Origin: Embleya scabrispora
Lineage (GTDB): Bacteria; Actinomycetota; Actinomycetes; Streptomycetales; Streptomycetaceae
DNA: 64,000 bases
Reading direction: 5' to 3'
Assembly (NCBI RefSeq): GCF_002024165.1
Contig: NZ_MWQN01000001.1
Coordinates: 3,761,365-3,825,364, forward strand
Position 1 is the stretch's first letter. The number at the start of each line of letters is the position of its first letter. A program made the position numbers and the translations under genes. Under the pieces are notes generated by a model, which saw only the letters and a list, made by a program, of their open reading frames with translations, was not told where the DNA came from and made no database searches. Below are positions 32,954 through 41,783 of the stretch, in pieces.

Positions 32954-33805
32954 CTATGGGCGGGTGGATCGTCGGATTCGGACGATGTCGTGGTCGTGGG
33001 TGATGGTGAAGCCGGTGCCGTCCGGGTCGGCGAAGTGCTTCAGGACGTACTGTTCGAGGTCTTTTCGGGTGGGCCGGGTGGGGCGTTCGGCCAGGTCCGG
33101 GACGTTGGCCATGAACTCGGCCACCGCGAGGGTGTCGGCGAGGTTGTCGGCGTGGAAGCGGACCGGCAGGGTTTCGAGGGTGCAGGACCCGACCAGGTCT
33201 TCGTGGCCGGTGCGGAGTGCGTTCGCGGTGCTCGACAGGTCGAAGCGGATGTCGAAGAAGTGCCTGACCAGGCGCATGCATTCGTTGTTCGGGTTCTGGA
33301 GGATGAGGACCAGTTCGCCGCCCGGCCGGACCCAGCCGAGCAACCGGCGCACCGTGGGCAGATACTGCGACGCCGGCAGGAAGTAGAACATGTGCGAGCA
33401 CAGCGCGAAGTCGGCGAGGACCCCCGGCTCGGCCGTCTCGACGGGATCGCTCAGCACCTCCGCCTCCGGGTAGGTGCGGCGCAGGGCGTCGCGCATGTAC
33501 TTGCTGGGTTCGATGGCGACGGCGCGCTCGAAGTGGCTGCCGAGGTATCGCGTGGTCGCCCCGGAACCCGCTCCGATGTCGAGGAAAACCGAGCGCCGAG
33601 GCAGCCGTTCGACCAGGGCGAGCAGGTGGGCGTGGGTGACGGCCTTCTCGTCCGAGCCGGCGAGGAAGAGCTCGAAGGCTCGACGGTAGTCGTCGGTGGT
33701 CACATCGAGGACGCGGATCGGGTCGTCGGGCGATGGGGGTTGGGACGGACCGGCTTGGGACGGACCGGCTTCGGACGGATTGGCTTCGGACGGTGGCAAC
33801 GCCAT
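32954..33805 (-). CDS. SAM-dependent methyltransferase
   Basis: A 283-residue class I methyltransferase. Motif I is VFLDIGAGSGATTRYLGSHF, then AVAIEPSKYMRDALRR (motif II acidic end) and RLLGWVRPGGELVLILQ (post-III). The first ~28 residues are a low-complexity tail with a repeated Gly-Pro-Ser-Gln/Glu-Ala unit, encoded by a 15-bp tandem repeat at about 33730-33795; the true start may be inside it. Substrate unknown. It converges on the dehydrogenase operon across 190 bp without other features, and no operator is seen, so a link to the catabolic regulon is doubtful. Confidence 0.82.
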   Translation of the reverse strand: MALPPSEANPSEAGPSQAGPSQPPSPDDPIRVLDVTTDDYRRAFELFLAGSDEKAVTHAHLLALVERLPRRSVFLDIGAGSGATTRYLGSHFERAVAIEPSKYMRDALRRTYPEAEVLSDPVETAEPGVLADFALCSHMFYFLPASQYLPTVRRLLGWVRPGGELVLILQNPNNECMRLVRHFFDIRFDLSSTANALRTGHEDLVGSCTLETLPVRFHADNLADTLAVAEFMANVPDLAERPTRPTRKDLEQYVLKHFADPDGTGFTITHDHDIVRIRRSTRP

Positions 33806-33988
33806 GTCGGTTCGGCCTCCCGGTGTGGAACACCCCGCTGATGGTTCTGTCGTTGCCGGTCGCTGTGCGTCCGGCGGGGATTACGCTACGGGATGTCGGC
33901 GCGGGCGGGACGACGGGACGTCCGGGCGGGTCGCCGGGCCGACCGGACGCCGTCCTCGCTCGCGTTCGGGGCCGACCTTTCTTCGGAG

Positions 33989-34777
33989 TCAGCTGCGGCT
34001 TGGGGGCGTGGCGGCCGTCACCAGGTCGACCTGCTTGCGGAGGAGGGCCTCGCCCGGAGGTTGTGGTGTGGCGCCGGTGAGATTGACGTACGTGACCCGT
34101 ATCAGCGTGCTGCCCACGCGAACCAGGACGATCGAGTGCGCCCATGCCTGGCCCGTGTCCTCGACCCGGGTGACGATCTCGATGCCCATGCTGTCGTCAC
34201 CCAGGCGGGGACGGGCGATTTCTCGTGTGGTCACCCGGCCGAACATGCCCTCCCGCTCGTACCGCTCGTCCGGGCACCGGGGCAGCAGATCCCGAATCGC
34301 CGGAATGATCCGTTGTGCGTCATCGGCGGACAGGGACGTCAGTGCGGAACCCGCGAGCGCGTACGACTTCCCGCCGGGGGCCGGTTTCCGAGCCACGATC
34401 GAGGCCGCGCCCAGGACCGGGTAGACCCCCGACGACGGGTTCATCAGCATCGACAGGCGCTCGCAGCCGGTGGACTCCGCTTTCTTCTCGTCGCCCTGGT
34501 CGTTGTCGAAGACGCTGATCCAGCCCGCGGGCAGGTCCGTCTCCCCGACGAGGAGACGCTTCAGTTCGATCGCCGACAGGCGGGGGGCGGCGTCGGGCGC
34601 GGTCTTGCGCGCGGACGGCGTCGGGGTGGCGGTGACGCCGGGTGTCCGCGGGGAGGCGTCGCGGGCGATCGATTCCGCCGCGCCGTCGCATGCCGTGGCG
34701 GTGGTCAGCAGAACGATCGTCAACAAGCCGGTGAAGGCGCGCGGGCGCGGACGGATCAGCGGGCGCAGGCGTATCAA
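33989..34777 (-). CDS. Putative secreted lipoprotein
   Basis: A 262-residue protein with an Arg-rich N-terminus, a hydrophobic segment FTGLLTIVLLTTATAC and a Cys at residue 30 that fits a lipobox only loosely. A Pro/Thr/Ala linker (about 40-65) and a globular domain with VGETDLPAGWISVFDND and conserved Cys pairs follow. No enzyme motif. It is likely anchored outside the membrane; similar architectures occur in actinobacterial sensor-domain lipoproteins. The gap 33806-33988 upstream of the methyltransferase holds nothing I recognise. Confidence 0.65.
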   Translation of the reverse strand: MIRLRPLIRPRPRAFTGLLTIVLLTTATACDGAAESIARDASPRTPGVTATPTPSARKTAPDAAPRLSAIELKRLLVGETDLPAGWISVFDNDQGDEKKAESTGCERLSMLMNPSSGVYPVLGAASIVARKPAPGGKSYALAGSALTSLSADDAQRIIPAIRDLLPRCPDERYEREGMFGRVTTREIARPRLGDDSMGIEIVTRVEDTGQAWAHSIVLVRVGSTLIRVTYVNLTGATPQPPGEALLRKQVDLVTAATPPSRS

Positions 34778-35063
34778 GGAAGGACCTCCGCGAGGGACGG
34801 CGACGGGGAGGCGGGTTCGGGTGCCGGGTGCCGGGTGCCGAATCGGTTGAAGGTGCCCGCCGGTTGCTTCGCTTGGCGAGCTGCCCCGTCGATCCGCCGT
34901 TCGAAGCCTCTGCGGTGCAGCGTAGCGGTCCGGCCCTCGGGGCCATGATCCGCCTCCGGGTGACCCGTCGCAGTGCTCGACGTGGCCGGCGCGGACCGCC
35001 GGTTTGCCCGTTTGGGCAGGTCGGGCGCGGATCCATTGACAGTTCCGGAGTCGGGGGCTACAT

Positions 35064-35078
35064 CTGACTGATCGTCAG
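35064..35078. promoter_or_regulatory. CTGAC-N5-GTCAG operator before the 35.1-kb SDR
   Basis: CTGACTGATCGTCAG. Arms extend to ATCTGAC/GTCAGAT (35062-35080), perfect over 7 bp. It ends 33 bp before the SDR ATG. The rest of the 330-bp gap from 34778 is GC-rich with a short GGTGCCG repeat and no other feature. Confidence 0.75.
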
Positions 35079-35111
35079 ATCAGCATCAGCTCGGCAGCTA
35101 GGGAGCCAGTC

Positions 35112-35891
35112 ATGGAGCGCGACTTCGGGAGCCGGGCGGGGGCGGTCGTGGTCGTCGGGGCCGGGGGCGGGATCGGGGCCGCGATCTGCCGGATGTTCGC
35201 CGAGCGGGGGGCGGACCTGGCGGTCACCTATCGCAACGGGGCCGCGGCGACCGAGGCCGTCGCCGAGGAGGCCCGGGCCGAGTACAAGCGGCGGGCTCGC
35301 GCGTGGCGGGTCGATCTGACCGACGCGGATGCGGTGGCGGCGTTCGTGGCGGAGGCGGCGGCGGAGTTCGGCGGGGTGCACACGGTGGTGTACGCGGCCG
35401 GGCCGCACGTACCGATGCTGCACCTGAGTCGGGTCACCCCGGCGCAGTACCGCGAGCAACTGGACGGCGACGCGGCCGCGTTCTTCAACCTGGTCCACCC
35501 GTCGCTGCCGCACCTGCGCGCCGCGGGCAACGGCAGCCTGGTCGCGGTCACCACGGCGGCCACCAGTCGATTCCCGGTGCGGGACGGCCTGTCGTCCTGT
35601 ACGAAGAGCGCGGTCGAGGCCATCGTGCGCGGCATCGCGGCCGAGGAGGGCCGCTTCGGGGTGCGCGCCAACTGCGTCGGCCCCGGCATGCTCACCGACG
35701 GCATGGCCGCGCGGCTGATCGACAGCGGCGACCTCGACGACCGAGCACTCGACGTGGCCCGTCGGAACATCCCGCTGCGACGCTTCGGCGGCGCGACGGA
35801 CATCGCCGAGGCGGTCTGCTTCCTGGCCTCCGACCGAGCGGGCTTCATCAGCGGCCAGAAGCTGGACGTGGACGGTGGCTACGGCGTCTGA
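35112..35891 (+). CDS. SDR-family oxidoreductase
   Basis: A 259-residue classical short-chain dehydrogenase. VVVGAGGGIGAAICRMFAERG binds NAD(P), VDLTDADAVAAFV marks the cofactor adenine pocket and KLDVDGGYGV is the normal C-terminus. The usual NNAG reads YAAG, and the catalytic motif, expected YxxxK, reads LSSCTKSAVE: Ser-Cys-Thr-Lys with no Tyr four before the Lys, so catalysis may differ. It stands alone under its own CTGAC-N5-GTCAG operator, so it is probably a regulon member acting on a CoA-linked or ring intermediate. Confidence 0.82.
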   Translation: MERDFGSRAGAVVVVGAGGGIGAAICRMFAERGADLAVTYRNGAAATEAVAEEARAEYKRRARAWRVDLTDADAVAAFVAEAAAEFGGVHTVVYAAGPHVPMLHLSRVTPAQYREQLDGDAAAFFNLVHPSLPHLRAAGNGSLVAVTTAATSRFPVRDGLSSCTKSAVEAIVRGIAAEEGRFGVRANCVGPGMLTDGMAARLIDSGDLDDRALDVARRNIPLRRFGGATDIAEAVCFLASDRAGFISGQKLDVDGGYGV

Positions 35892-35992
35892 CGGCCGGTG
35901 GCCGGTGGTCGCGGGCCGCAGGATGTGGGAGGCGGTGCGCGCCGGCGCTCACGGTGTCCCGGCCGACGGGCACCGGCTCGTACCGCGTCACC

Positions 35993-36361
35993 ATGGGCGG
36001 CGACACCGACCCCGACGGGGGCGGGCAGCGGCAGGAGTGGGGAGCGGGAGCACACGGCGTTCGAGATCGACCTGCCGCTGGGTGCGGATGCCGAGGCGGC
36101 GGCGTGGGCCGGCGAGCTTGCCGAGATCGGATCCGGCGGCTCACCGGCTGTCCCGAGGCGGGGATTCTCGATGTGCCCGACGTGGTCACCCACCAGGGCG
36201 AGCCACTCCACGTCGACTGTGTGATCGGCGTGGAGTGGCTTCGGGTGGTTCGGGACCTGGCCGGCCGCTGGTACGTCGGGGAGTCCCTGTCCGAGACGGA
36301 TGACATCGAGTGCTGGGAGTGTTGCGGCCCTGACCTCGGTGTCGCCCTGAGCTTTTGGTGA
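35993..36361 (+). pseudogene. Frameshifted hypothetical gene
   Basis: The plus strand encodes a plausible small protein only if the frame is changed twice. MGGDTDPDGGGQ starts in one frame, REHTAFEIDLPLGADAEAAA then WAGELAE runs in another, and from about 36125 the first frame resumes with RIRRLTGCPEAGILDVPDVV through VEWLRVVRDLAGRWYVGES to the stop. Third-position GC is high in each stretch, marking where real coding lies. Either two compensating indels or sequencing errors. Function unknown. Confidence 0.5.
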
Positions 36362-36368
36362 ACCCGGC

Positions 36369-37235
36369 TCAGGACGCGGTGGGTTCCACCGGGATCCACA
36401 GGGCCGCGTCGGCTCGGGTGCCGTCCTGGGTGGGGCGGACGCGGAGGATTTCCGGGCCCGGGCGGCTGCGGTACGGGTTGGACGGGAACCACTGGGTGAA
36501 GATGTCGCGCCACAGGTATTGCAGGGCCTGCGGGTACGGGCCGGAGTTCTCGAAGACCGCCCACGTGCCGGCCGGGACGGCCAGTGCGTCGAGGTCGTCG
36601 GGGACCTGATTGCTCGTCACGACGCCGTGCCAGTAGTCGAGTTCGGTACCCTCGGCGCGGCTGGGGTCGAGGTCGTCGGTGACCGCGACGATCCCGTCCG
36701 GGTCCTGGTCGGACAGGGACTTGATGCGGGCGGTGGTCTCCTGGTCGATGCCTCCGACGAAGGCGGCGATCGCCGGGTTCACGCCCTCGTGGACGAGCGG
36801 GACCCGGGCCCTCTTGCCGACCACGTGGAACGCGTCCTTGTGCACGATCCGATATCGCATGCTGCTGCTCCCCTCGACGACGAGTCGGAAGGACATCCGC
36901 GGCTGTGCGCTGAGGGCCGCACCGGTACGCCGGGCCTCGCCGGGGCCCACGCCGTGCACGGCGCGAAACGCCCGGGCGAACGCCTCGCCCGAGGAGTAGC
37001 CGTGGCGGACCGCGACCTCCAGGAGGGTGCGTTCGCCGGCCAGCACCTCGGCGGCGGCCAGGGTGAGCCGTCGGCGTCGGATGTACTCCGACAGCGGCAT
37101 CCCGGCCAACGCGGAGAACAGGCGGCGGAGGTGGTACTCCGACGTCATCGCGATCCGGGACAACTCGGCCACGTCGATGTCGCGGTCCAAATGCGACTCG
37201 ATGTGGTCCAGGGCCTGGTTCAGCTGCTCCAGCAC
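36369..37235 (-). CDS. AraC-family regulator with GyrI-like effector domain
   Basis: A 288-residue transcription activator. The N-terminal ~100 residues hold two HTHs (VAELSRIAMTSEYHLRRLFS and LLEVAVRHGYSSGEAFARAF, the AraC signature). The C-terminal domain (about 125-288) is a GyrI-like small-molecule binding domain with YRIVHKDAFHVVGKRARVPL and PAGTWAVFENSGPYPQALQ, as in Rob/SbmC-type proteins. GTG at 37235 has AAGGA eight bases upstream and puts the HTH at the proper N-terminal distance. It is likely drug- or metabolite-responsive; target unknown. Confidence 0.88.
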   Translation of the reverse strand: MLEQLNQALDHIESHLDRDIDVAELSRIAMTSEYHLRRLFSALAGMPLSEYIRRRRLTLAAAEVLAGERTLLEVAVRHGYSSGEAFARAFRAVHGVGPGEARRTGAALSAQPRMSFRLVVEGSSSMRYRIVHKDAFHVVGKRARVPLVHEGVNPAIAAFVGGIDQETTARIKSLSDQDPDGIVAVTDDLDPSRAEGTELDYWHGVVTSNQVPDDLDALAVPAGTWAVFENSGPYPQALQYLWRDIFTQWFPSNPYRSRPGPEILRVRPTQDGTRADAALWIPVEPTAS

Positions 37236-37530
37236 TGCGGATTCCTTCTTCCCTTCTGCGTTCGTGCGTTTCTGCGTCAATGCGTTCTTTCGTTGCGTCG
37301 ACAACGTTAGGAAGGGTGGGGCAGGGCGGACCCGACATCCTGTGCCCGGTTCGGTCGGGTGGGCGGCCGGGTGGTGTCGTCGCCGTCTGGGAGTGTGGGG
37401 CGAGCCGCGTGTGGGGATCTGGGCGGGGAACGGTTGAGGTGAATTGTGCCGTTTCCGGCGTGTGTGACGAGTGGCCGGCCGCACGCGGTGTGGTTCCGTC
37501 CGGTCGGTGACGAGTTCGGTGAGGTGTGCG

Positions 37531-38091
37531 ATGCGGAAGATCGTGTATTGGTCGTCGATGTCACTCGACGGCTTCATGGAGGGGCCGAATCGGGAGATCG
37601 ATTGGCACCTGGTCGACGACGAGCTGCACGCACACATCAACGAGCGGCTGCGGACGATGAGCGCCTTTCTTCAGGGGCGGGTCGTGCACGAGTTGATGGC
37701 CGACTTCTGGCCGACGGCGGACGCCGATCCGGAGAACACCGGGCCGATGGTCGAGTTCGCCGCGATCTGGCGGGACATGCCGAAGATCGTGTTCTCGCGT
37801 ACGTGGGAGCGCACCGACTGGAACACCACGATCAAGCGGGAAGTGGTGCCCGAGGAGATCATGGCGCTCAAGGCGGAGCCGGGCGGCGACATGGTGGTGG
37901 GCGGTGCGGACCTGGCGGCTACGTTCCAGCGGCTGGGCCTGATCGACGAGTACGTGGTGTACGTCTACCCGGTGCTGATCGGCCGCGGCAAGCCGATGTT
38001 CCGGCCGACGGACGACAAGACGAACCTGCGACTGGTGGAGAACCGGGCCTTCGGGAACGGGGTTGCGCTGCTGCGGTATCAGGTCCGATGA
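37531..38091 (+). CDS. Dihydrofolate-reductase-fold (RibD C-terminal-like) protein
   Basis: A 186-residue protein of the bacterial bifunctional deaminase-reductase C-terminal family: RKIVYWSSMSLDGFMEG at the N-terminus, LQGRVVHELMADFWP, MVVGGADLAATFQRLGLIDEY and VYPVLIGRGKPMF. It is probably an NADPH-dependent reductase of unknown substrate. ATG at 37531 follows GGTGAGGT; longer frames upstream are not conserved in character. It is divergent from the AraC gene across 295 bp and could be its target. Confidence 0.85.
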   Translation: MRKIVYWSSMSLDGFMEGPNREIDWHLVDDELHAHINERLRTMSAFLQGRVVHELMADFWPTADADPENTGPMVEFAAIWRDMPKIVFSRTWERTDWNTTIKREVVPEEIMALKAEPGGDMVVGGADLAATFQRLGLIDEYVVYVYPVLIGRGKPMFRPTDDKTNLRLVENRAFGNGVALLRYQVR

Positions 38092-38273
38092 GGTGGTGGT
38101 GATCGGAGGGCCGGCGGCGGGTGGTTCGTGGCACGGTGCTCCTGTGCTTTCGCGTTCCTGTGCCCCCGTGCGCCCCGCCCGGAGCGCGGGTCTCCGCGCG
38201 GCTTGCGGGTGTCGGTCCTTGGGGACGGGTGGCCGATGTAGCCCCGTTGCGGAGCGGCGGTGTGCAAACGATC

Positions 38274-38852
38274 ATGGCGGTCATGGCGCAACCGAGGCAG
38301 ATCATCGAATGTGGAGACTTCGTCCTGCGGCGTTGGCGGGCGCGGGACGACTTCGCTGCGGCGTTCACGTTGATCGATGAGTCCGTGGACCACCTTCGCC
38401 CTTGGGAGCACTGGGTGACTCGGCACAGCGAGGAGTACACCCGCAAGCTGCTCGAGCGGTTCGAGACGGGCTGGGCCAACGGTGACGTGTACAACTACGC
38501 CATCGTCCGGGACGGCACTCCCGTGGGCATGTGCCAGACCTACCGTGCACCCGAACCGCAGGGCCGTCGCCTGGGCTACTGGCTGCACCCCGCCGCGACC
38601 GGCAAGGGCATCGCGACCAGGGCGACCGCGGCACTGGTCGAAGAGACGTTCAGGTTGCCGGAGTCGGAGTATGTGGAGATCACGCACGACGTGGCCAACA
38701 CCGCCAGCGAGGCGATACCGCGTCGGTTGGGCTTCACCGAGATCCGGCGCGAACCGGGGACGCCGCCGGTGGCTCCCTCCGGCACCGGGATCGACGTGGT
38801 CTGGCGGTTGGACCGCCCAGGGGAGTTCGCCGAGGACGCCGTGGGCGGTTGA
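38274..38852 (+). CDS. GNAT-family N-acetyltransferase
   Basis: A 192-residue acetyltransferase of the RimJ/RimL type: FVLRRWRARDDFAAAFTLID (substrate side), YNYAIVRDGTPVGMCQTYR, then the acetyl-CoA loop LGYWLHPAATGKGIATRATAAL and the C-terminal AIPRRLGFTEIRRE. Complete for the family. Start at 38274 is chosen from the domain border; an ATG nine bases later is equally possible. It stands alone; nothing in the 180 bp upstream is recognised. Confidence 0.85.
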   Translation: MAVMAQPRQIIECGDFVLRRWRARDDFAAAFTLIDESVDHLRPWEHWVTRHSEEYTRKLLERFETGWANGDVYNYAIVRDGTPVGMCQTYRAPEPQGRRLGYWLHPAATGKGIATRATAALVEETFRLPESEYVEITHDVANTASEAIPRRLGFTEIRREPGTPPVAPSGTGIDVVWRLDRPGEFAEDAVGG

Positions 38853-39009
38853 GGCTTCGAACTCCCCGGGTGAGGTGGGGAGTTGCGGGATCGGTATCGG
38901 CCGGCCGGGCCTTGGGCAGGTTTCGGATTCCGATGTGGATTCGGGCTCGCGGGTTTCCGGGTTCGGGGTTCCGCGTTCGGTTTGAAGGCTCACTACGAGG
39001 GGGTTCGCG

Positions 39010-39555
39010 GTGCGGGAGCTCGATTCGGCGATCGTGCTCGTCACGGGCGTCATGGCGGCCGGGAAGTCCACCGTCGCCCAGTTGTTGGCCGAGCGGCTGC
39101 CGTGTTCCGTACACCTGCGCGGCGACACGTTCCGGCGGATGATCGTGTCCGGCCGGGAGGAGGTCACCCCTCGGCCGTCCGTCGAGGCGACGGAGCAACT
39201 GCGGCTGCGCCACGCGGCATCCGCGGCGGTCGCGGACATGTATGCCCGGGCGGGGTGGACCGTCGTCGTCCAGGACGTGGTGCTCGGCGAACACCTCGCC
39301 GCGTTCGTGGACGCCGTGGCCACACGGCCCCTGTACGTCGTCGTCCTCGCCCCGACCCCCGAAGCGGTGACGGGTCGGGAGGCCGGCCGTACCAAGACCG
39401 GCTACGGCGGCCCCTGGACGGTGGACGCCCTGGACGGGGCCCTGCGCCGGGACACCCCACGCCTCGGGCTGTGGCTGGACACCTCCGACCTGACCCCGGA
39501 CCGGACGGTCGACGGCATCCTCGCGGACCTGGCCACCGCCCGCGTGGCGGGTTGA
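39010..39555 (+). CDS. P-loop kinase / phosphotransferase-like protein
   Basis: A 181-residue AAA-33-type P-loop protein. Walker A is VTGVMAAGKSTVAQLLAERL, followed by the LRGDTFRRMIVSGRE lid-side Asp-Arg and VVVQDVVLGEHL (Walker B-like). Similar small proteins phosphorylate sugars or antibiotics (gluconate-kinase or chloramphenicol-phosphotransferase branch). The substrate is unclear. GTG start at 39010 with a weak Shine-Dalgarno. It follows the GNAT gene by 157 bp. Confidence 0.8.
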   Translation: MRELDSAIVLVTGVMAAGKSTVAQLLAERLPCSVHLRGDTFRRMIVSGREEVTPRPSVEATEQLRLRHAASAAVADMYARAGWTVVVQDVVLGEHLAAFVDAVATRPLYVVVLAPTPEAVTGREAGRTKTGYGGPWTVDALDGALRRDTPRLGLWLDTSDLTPDRTVDGILADLATARVAG

Positions 39556-39849
39556 TCGACGGCGGCATCCGCCTCCTCGACGAGCCGACACCGGGTCTTG
39601 GGCGGATCGCGCACGGCGACGTCGAGCTTTCTGCCGCCGAGCGTCACCATCGACGTGAACTCGTCCCGTGAAGCCCGTCCTTGGGCATGCCGAATCGCAT
39701 TGGTGCGTCTTCGGCACCTCACGGGTGGACGAGCCACGATCTCGGACGGACCGGAGCCGTTCGGTACCGGGCCCGGGGGGAGCGGGAATTCGTGGGTCGT
39801 AGGCTCAACGTGCGCGGATTCGTCGCGTGTTCGCTTCCTGGAGGAATCG

Positions 39850-40527
39850 TTGCGCCTGTTCATGGTGCCTGTTGTGGGTGCCGTTGCGTTGGTCCTGGCC
39901 GGATGTACCGCCGAGCGTGCCTCCTCGGCTCGGGTCTCGGCTGCTCCGAGTGTGGCCGCCGAGGCCGTTCCCGCCGCGGCGCAGACCACGCCGCCCGAAG
40001 AGGTGGCTCGGATCGTGCGTACCGGGATCGAGCGGGTGCGCTCGGCCTCGTCGCTGCACATGGTCAAGACCGCCGAGAGCGACAACAGTTCGCCGACCGT
40101 GATGGATCTGCGGATGGTCGCGGGCAAGGGCAGCCGCACCAGTGTTCGGGAGGGCGACTTCGCGATCGAGGAGATCGTGATCGGTAAGGACCTGTTCAGC
40201 CGTGACGGCCGCGGCCCGTGGGAGCGGTATGCCGTCGACCCGGAGCACCCGTCGATGTCGAGCGGGGACGTCGACGGGATACCGACCTACGCCCAGGTGC
40301 TCTATGAACAGGCCGCCCACCCGGAGGCGTTGACCATCGTGGAGCCCATCGAGATCGACGGCGTGCGCTGCTTCGGTGTGCAGAAGGGCACGCTGATCGC
40401 CTACTTCACGCCCGGCGACCACGGATATCTGCGCCGGTGGACGCAGCGCACCCCGATCACCCACCTGACCACCGACATCACCGAACTCGACAAGCCCATC
40501 GACCTGAAGCCCCCCACCGGCCTGTAA
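39850..40527 (+). CDS. LppX/LprG-like lipoprotein
   Basis: A 225-residue lipoprotein: LRLFMVPVVGAVALVLAGC is a signal peptide with a perfect lipobox (LAGC), then a Ser/Ala-rich linker and a domain with RIVRTGIERVRSASSLHMVKT, LRMVAGKGSRTS and a C-terminal TDITELDKPIDLKPPTGL, in the manner of LolA/LprG-fold lipid carriers. TTG at 39850 is preferred because GAGGA stands four bases upstream and it gives the signal an Arg; an ATG at 39862 would lack a basic residue. Probably binds lipid at the outer membrane face. The 294-bp gap before it shows nothing recognisable. Confidence 0.75.
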   Translation: MRLFMVPVVGAVALVLAGCTAERASSARVSAAPSVAAEAVPAAAQTTPPEEVARIVRTGIERVRSASSLHMVKTAESDNSSPTVMDLRMVAGKGSRTSVREGDFAIEEIVIGKDLFSRDGRGPWERYAVDPEHPSMSSGDVDGIPTYAQVLYEQAAHPEALTIVEPIEIDGVRCFGVQKGTLIAYFTPGDHGYLRRWTQRTPITHLTTDITELDKPIDLKPPTGL

Positions 40528-40556
40528 GGCGCGCTGGGGCGGCCCGCGGACGACCG

Positions 40557-40590
40557 AAGGCGGCACCCGCTGTGTCGCGGGTGCCGCCTT
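40557..40590. terminator. Bidirectional terminator, perfect 14-bp stem
   Basis: AAGGCGGCACCCGC (40557-40570) and GCGGGTGCCGCCTT (40577-40590) around a six-base loop, between convergent genes ending at 40527 and 40632. The flanking A/T pairs make it a good intrinsic terminator for both strands. Confidence 0.85.
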
Positions 40591-40631
40591 CGGCCGGATG
40601 ACGTGGCGTGCCGTGCCGCCGGGCAGTGGCC

Positions 40632-41771
40632 TCAGCCCTTGTCGAGCACGTCCGCCGCGATCAGGTCCTCCAGGTAGCGGTCGTCCCACCAGTTGAGTTG
40701 CAGGGACTTGGCGCGCCGGAAGTACAACTGCACGTCGCATTCCAGGGTGAAGCCCATCCCGCCGTGGACGTGTACCGCCAGGTCCGTGACCTCGCGGTAG
40801 GTGCGGGCGGCGAAGAGCTTGGCCATCGGGGCCAGGCGGGCGGTGTCGCGGCCCTTGTCGCGGGACCAGGCGGCCTCCCAGACCAGGGTCTCGGCGCCGT
40901 CGACGGCGGTCGAGGCGTCGGCCAGGTTGTGGGCGATCGCCTGGAAGGCGCCGAGCGGCTTGTCGAACTGCTTGCGGTGCTTGGCGTATTCGACGGTGAT
41001 CTCGAGAGCGCGCTTGGCGCCGCCGACCGCCTGAGCCGCGAGCAGGATCAGGCCGTCGTGCAGGACGTCCGACCAGACCGGCCAACCGGCCCCGGCCGTG
41101 CCGACCAACTCGCCGCGCACATCCGCCAGTTCCACCCGGTACTGGGTGTCCGAGGCGATCGTCTGCTGCTGGGTCGTGGTGACCCCGGCCGCCTTCGGGT
41201 CGACCAGGAACAGCGACACACCCTGGGCGGGATCGCCCGGGGTGCCCGCGGTGCCGGTGCGGGCGAGCACGAGCAGGACGTCGGCCGCCGCCGCGTAGGC
41301 GACGTGCCGCTTCGTGCCGGACAGCAGGTAGCCCTCGCCGTCCGCGCGGGCCGCCAGCGCGACGCCCTTGCCGCCGAAGCCGCGGTCCGGCTCCAGCCAC
41401 GCCACGCTCGCGATGGTCGTGCCCGCCGCGATGCCCGGCAGGTACTTCTCGCGCTGTTCGTCGGACCCGGCCGCGGCCAGCACACCGCCGACCAGCACCG
41501 AACTGACGAAGTGCGGAGTCGGCGCGAGGGAGCGGCCGAACTCCTCGTAGACCACGGTCGCGTCGAGCGTGGTCATCTCCGACCCGCCCCACTTCTCGGG
41601 CAGCGTCAGACCGGTCAGGCCGGACTCGCCGAGCTTCTTCCAGAAGTCCTTGGGGTACCCGACCGGGTCGTTCTCCAGCTCGCGAACGACGGTGAGGTCG
41701 GCGTGCCGGGCCGTCAGGCCGCGCACGGTCTCCCGGAGGATGTCCTGTTCCTGGGTGAAATCGAGGTCCAT
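40632..41771 (-). CDS. Acyl-CoA dehydrogenase (small-subunit type)
   Basis: A 379-residue acyl-CoA dehydrogenase: FTQEQDILRETVRGLTARHA at the N-terminus, AWLEPDRGFGGKGVALAARA where typical enzymes have EPGAGSD, YAKHRKQFDKPLGAFQAIAH and HGGMGFTLECDVQLYFRRAKS. The degenerate FAD loop and the lack of the QRNI tail mark it as the partner of a larger subunit, most likely the protein encoded at 43958-45139 in the same operon. AGAGGAG precedes the ATG. Last gene of a five-gene operon. Confidence 0.88.
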   Translation of the reverse strand: MDLDFTQEQDILRETVRGLTARHADLTVVRELENDPVGYPKDFWKKLGESGLTGLTLPEKWGGSEMTTLDATVVYEEFGRSLAPTPHFVSSVLVGGVLAAAGSDEQREKYLPGIAAGTTIASVAWLEPDRGFGGKGVALAARADGEGYLLSGTKRHVAYAAAADVLLVLARTGTAGTPGDPAQGVSLFLVDPKAAGVTTTQQQTIASDTQYRVELADVRGELVGTAGAGWPVWSDVLHDGLILLAAQAVGGAKRALEITVEYAKHRKQFDKPLGAFQAIAHNLADASTAVDGAETLVWEAAWSRDKGRDTARLAPMAKLFAARTYREVTDLAVHVHGGMGFTLECDVQLYFRRAKSLQLNWWDDRYLEDLIAADVLDKG

Positions 41772-41783
41772 CGCGCGTCTCCT

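Noticed and set aside
35303-35890. Alternate-frame protein overlapping the 35.1-kb SDR
   Set aside because: The SDR frame has all family motifs and codon bias. The other frame is only continuous with the frameshifted gene downstream by chance.
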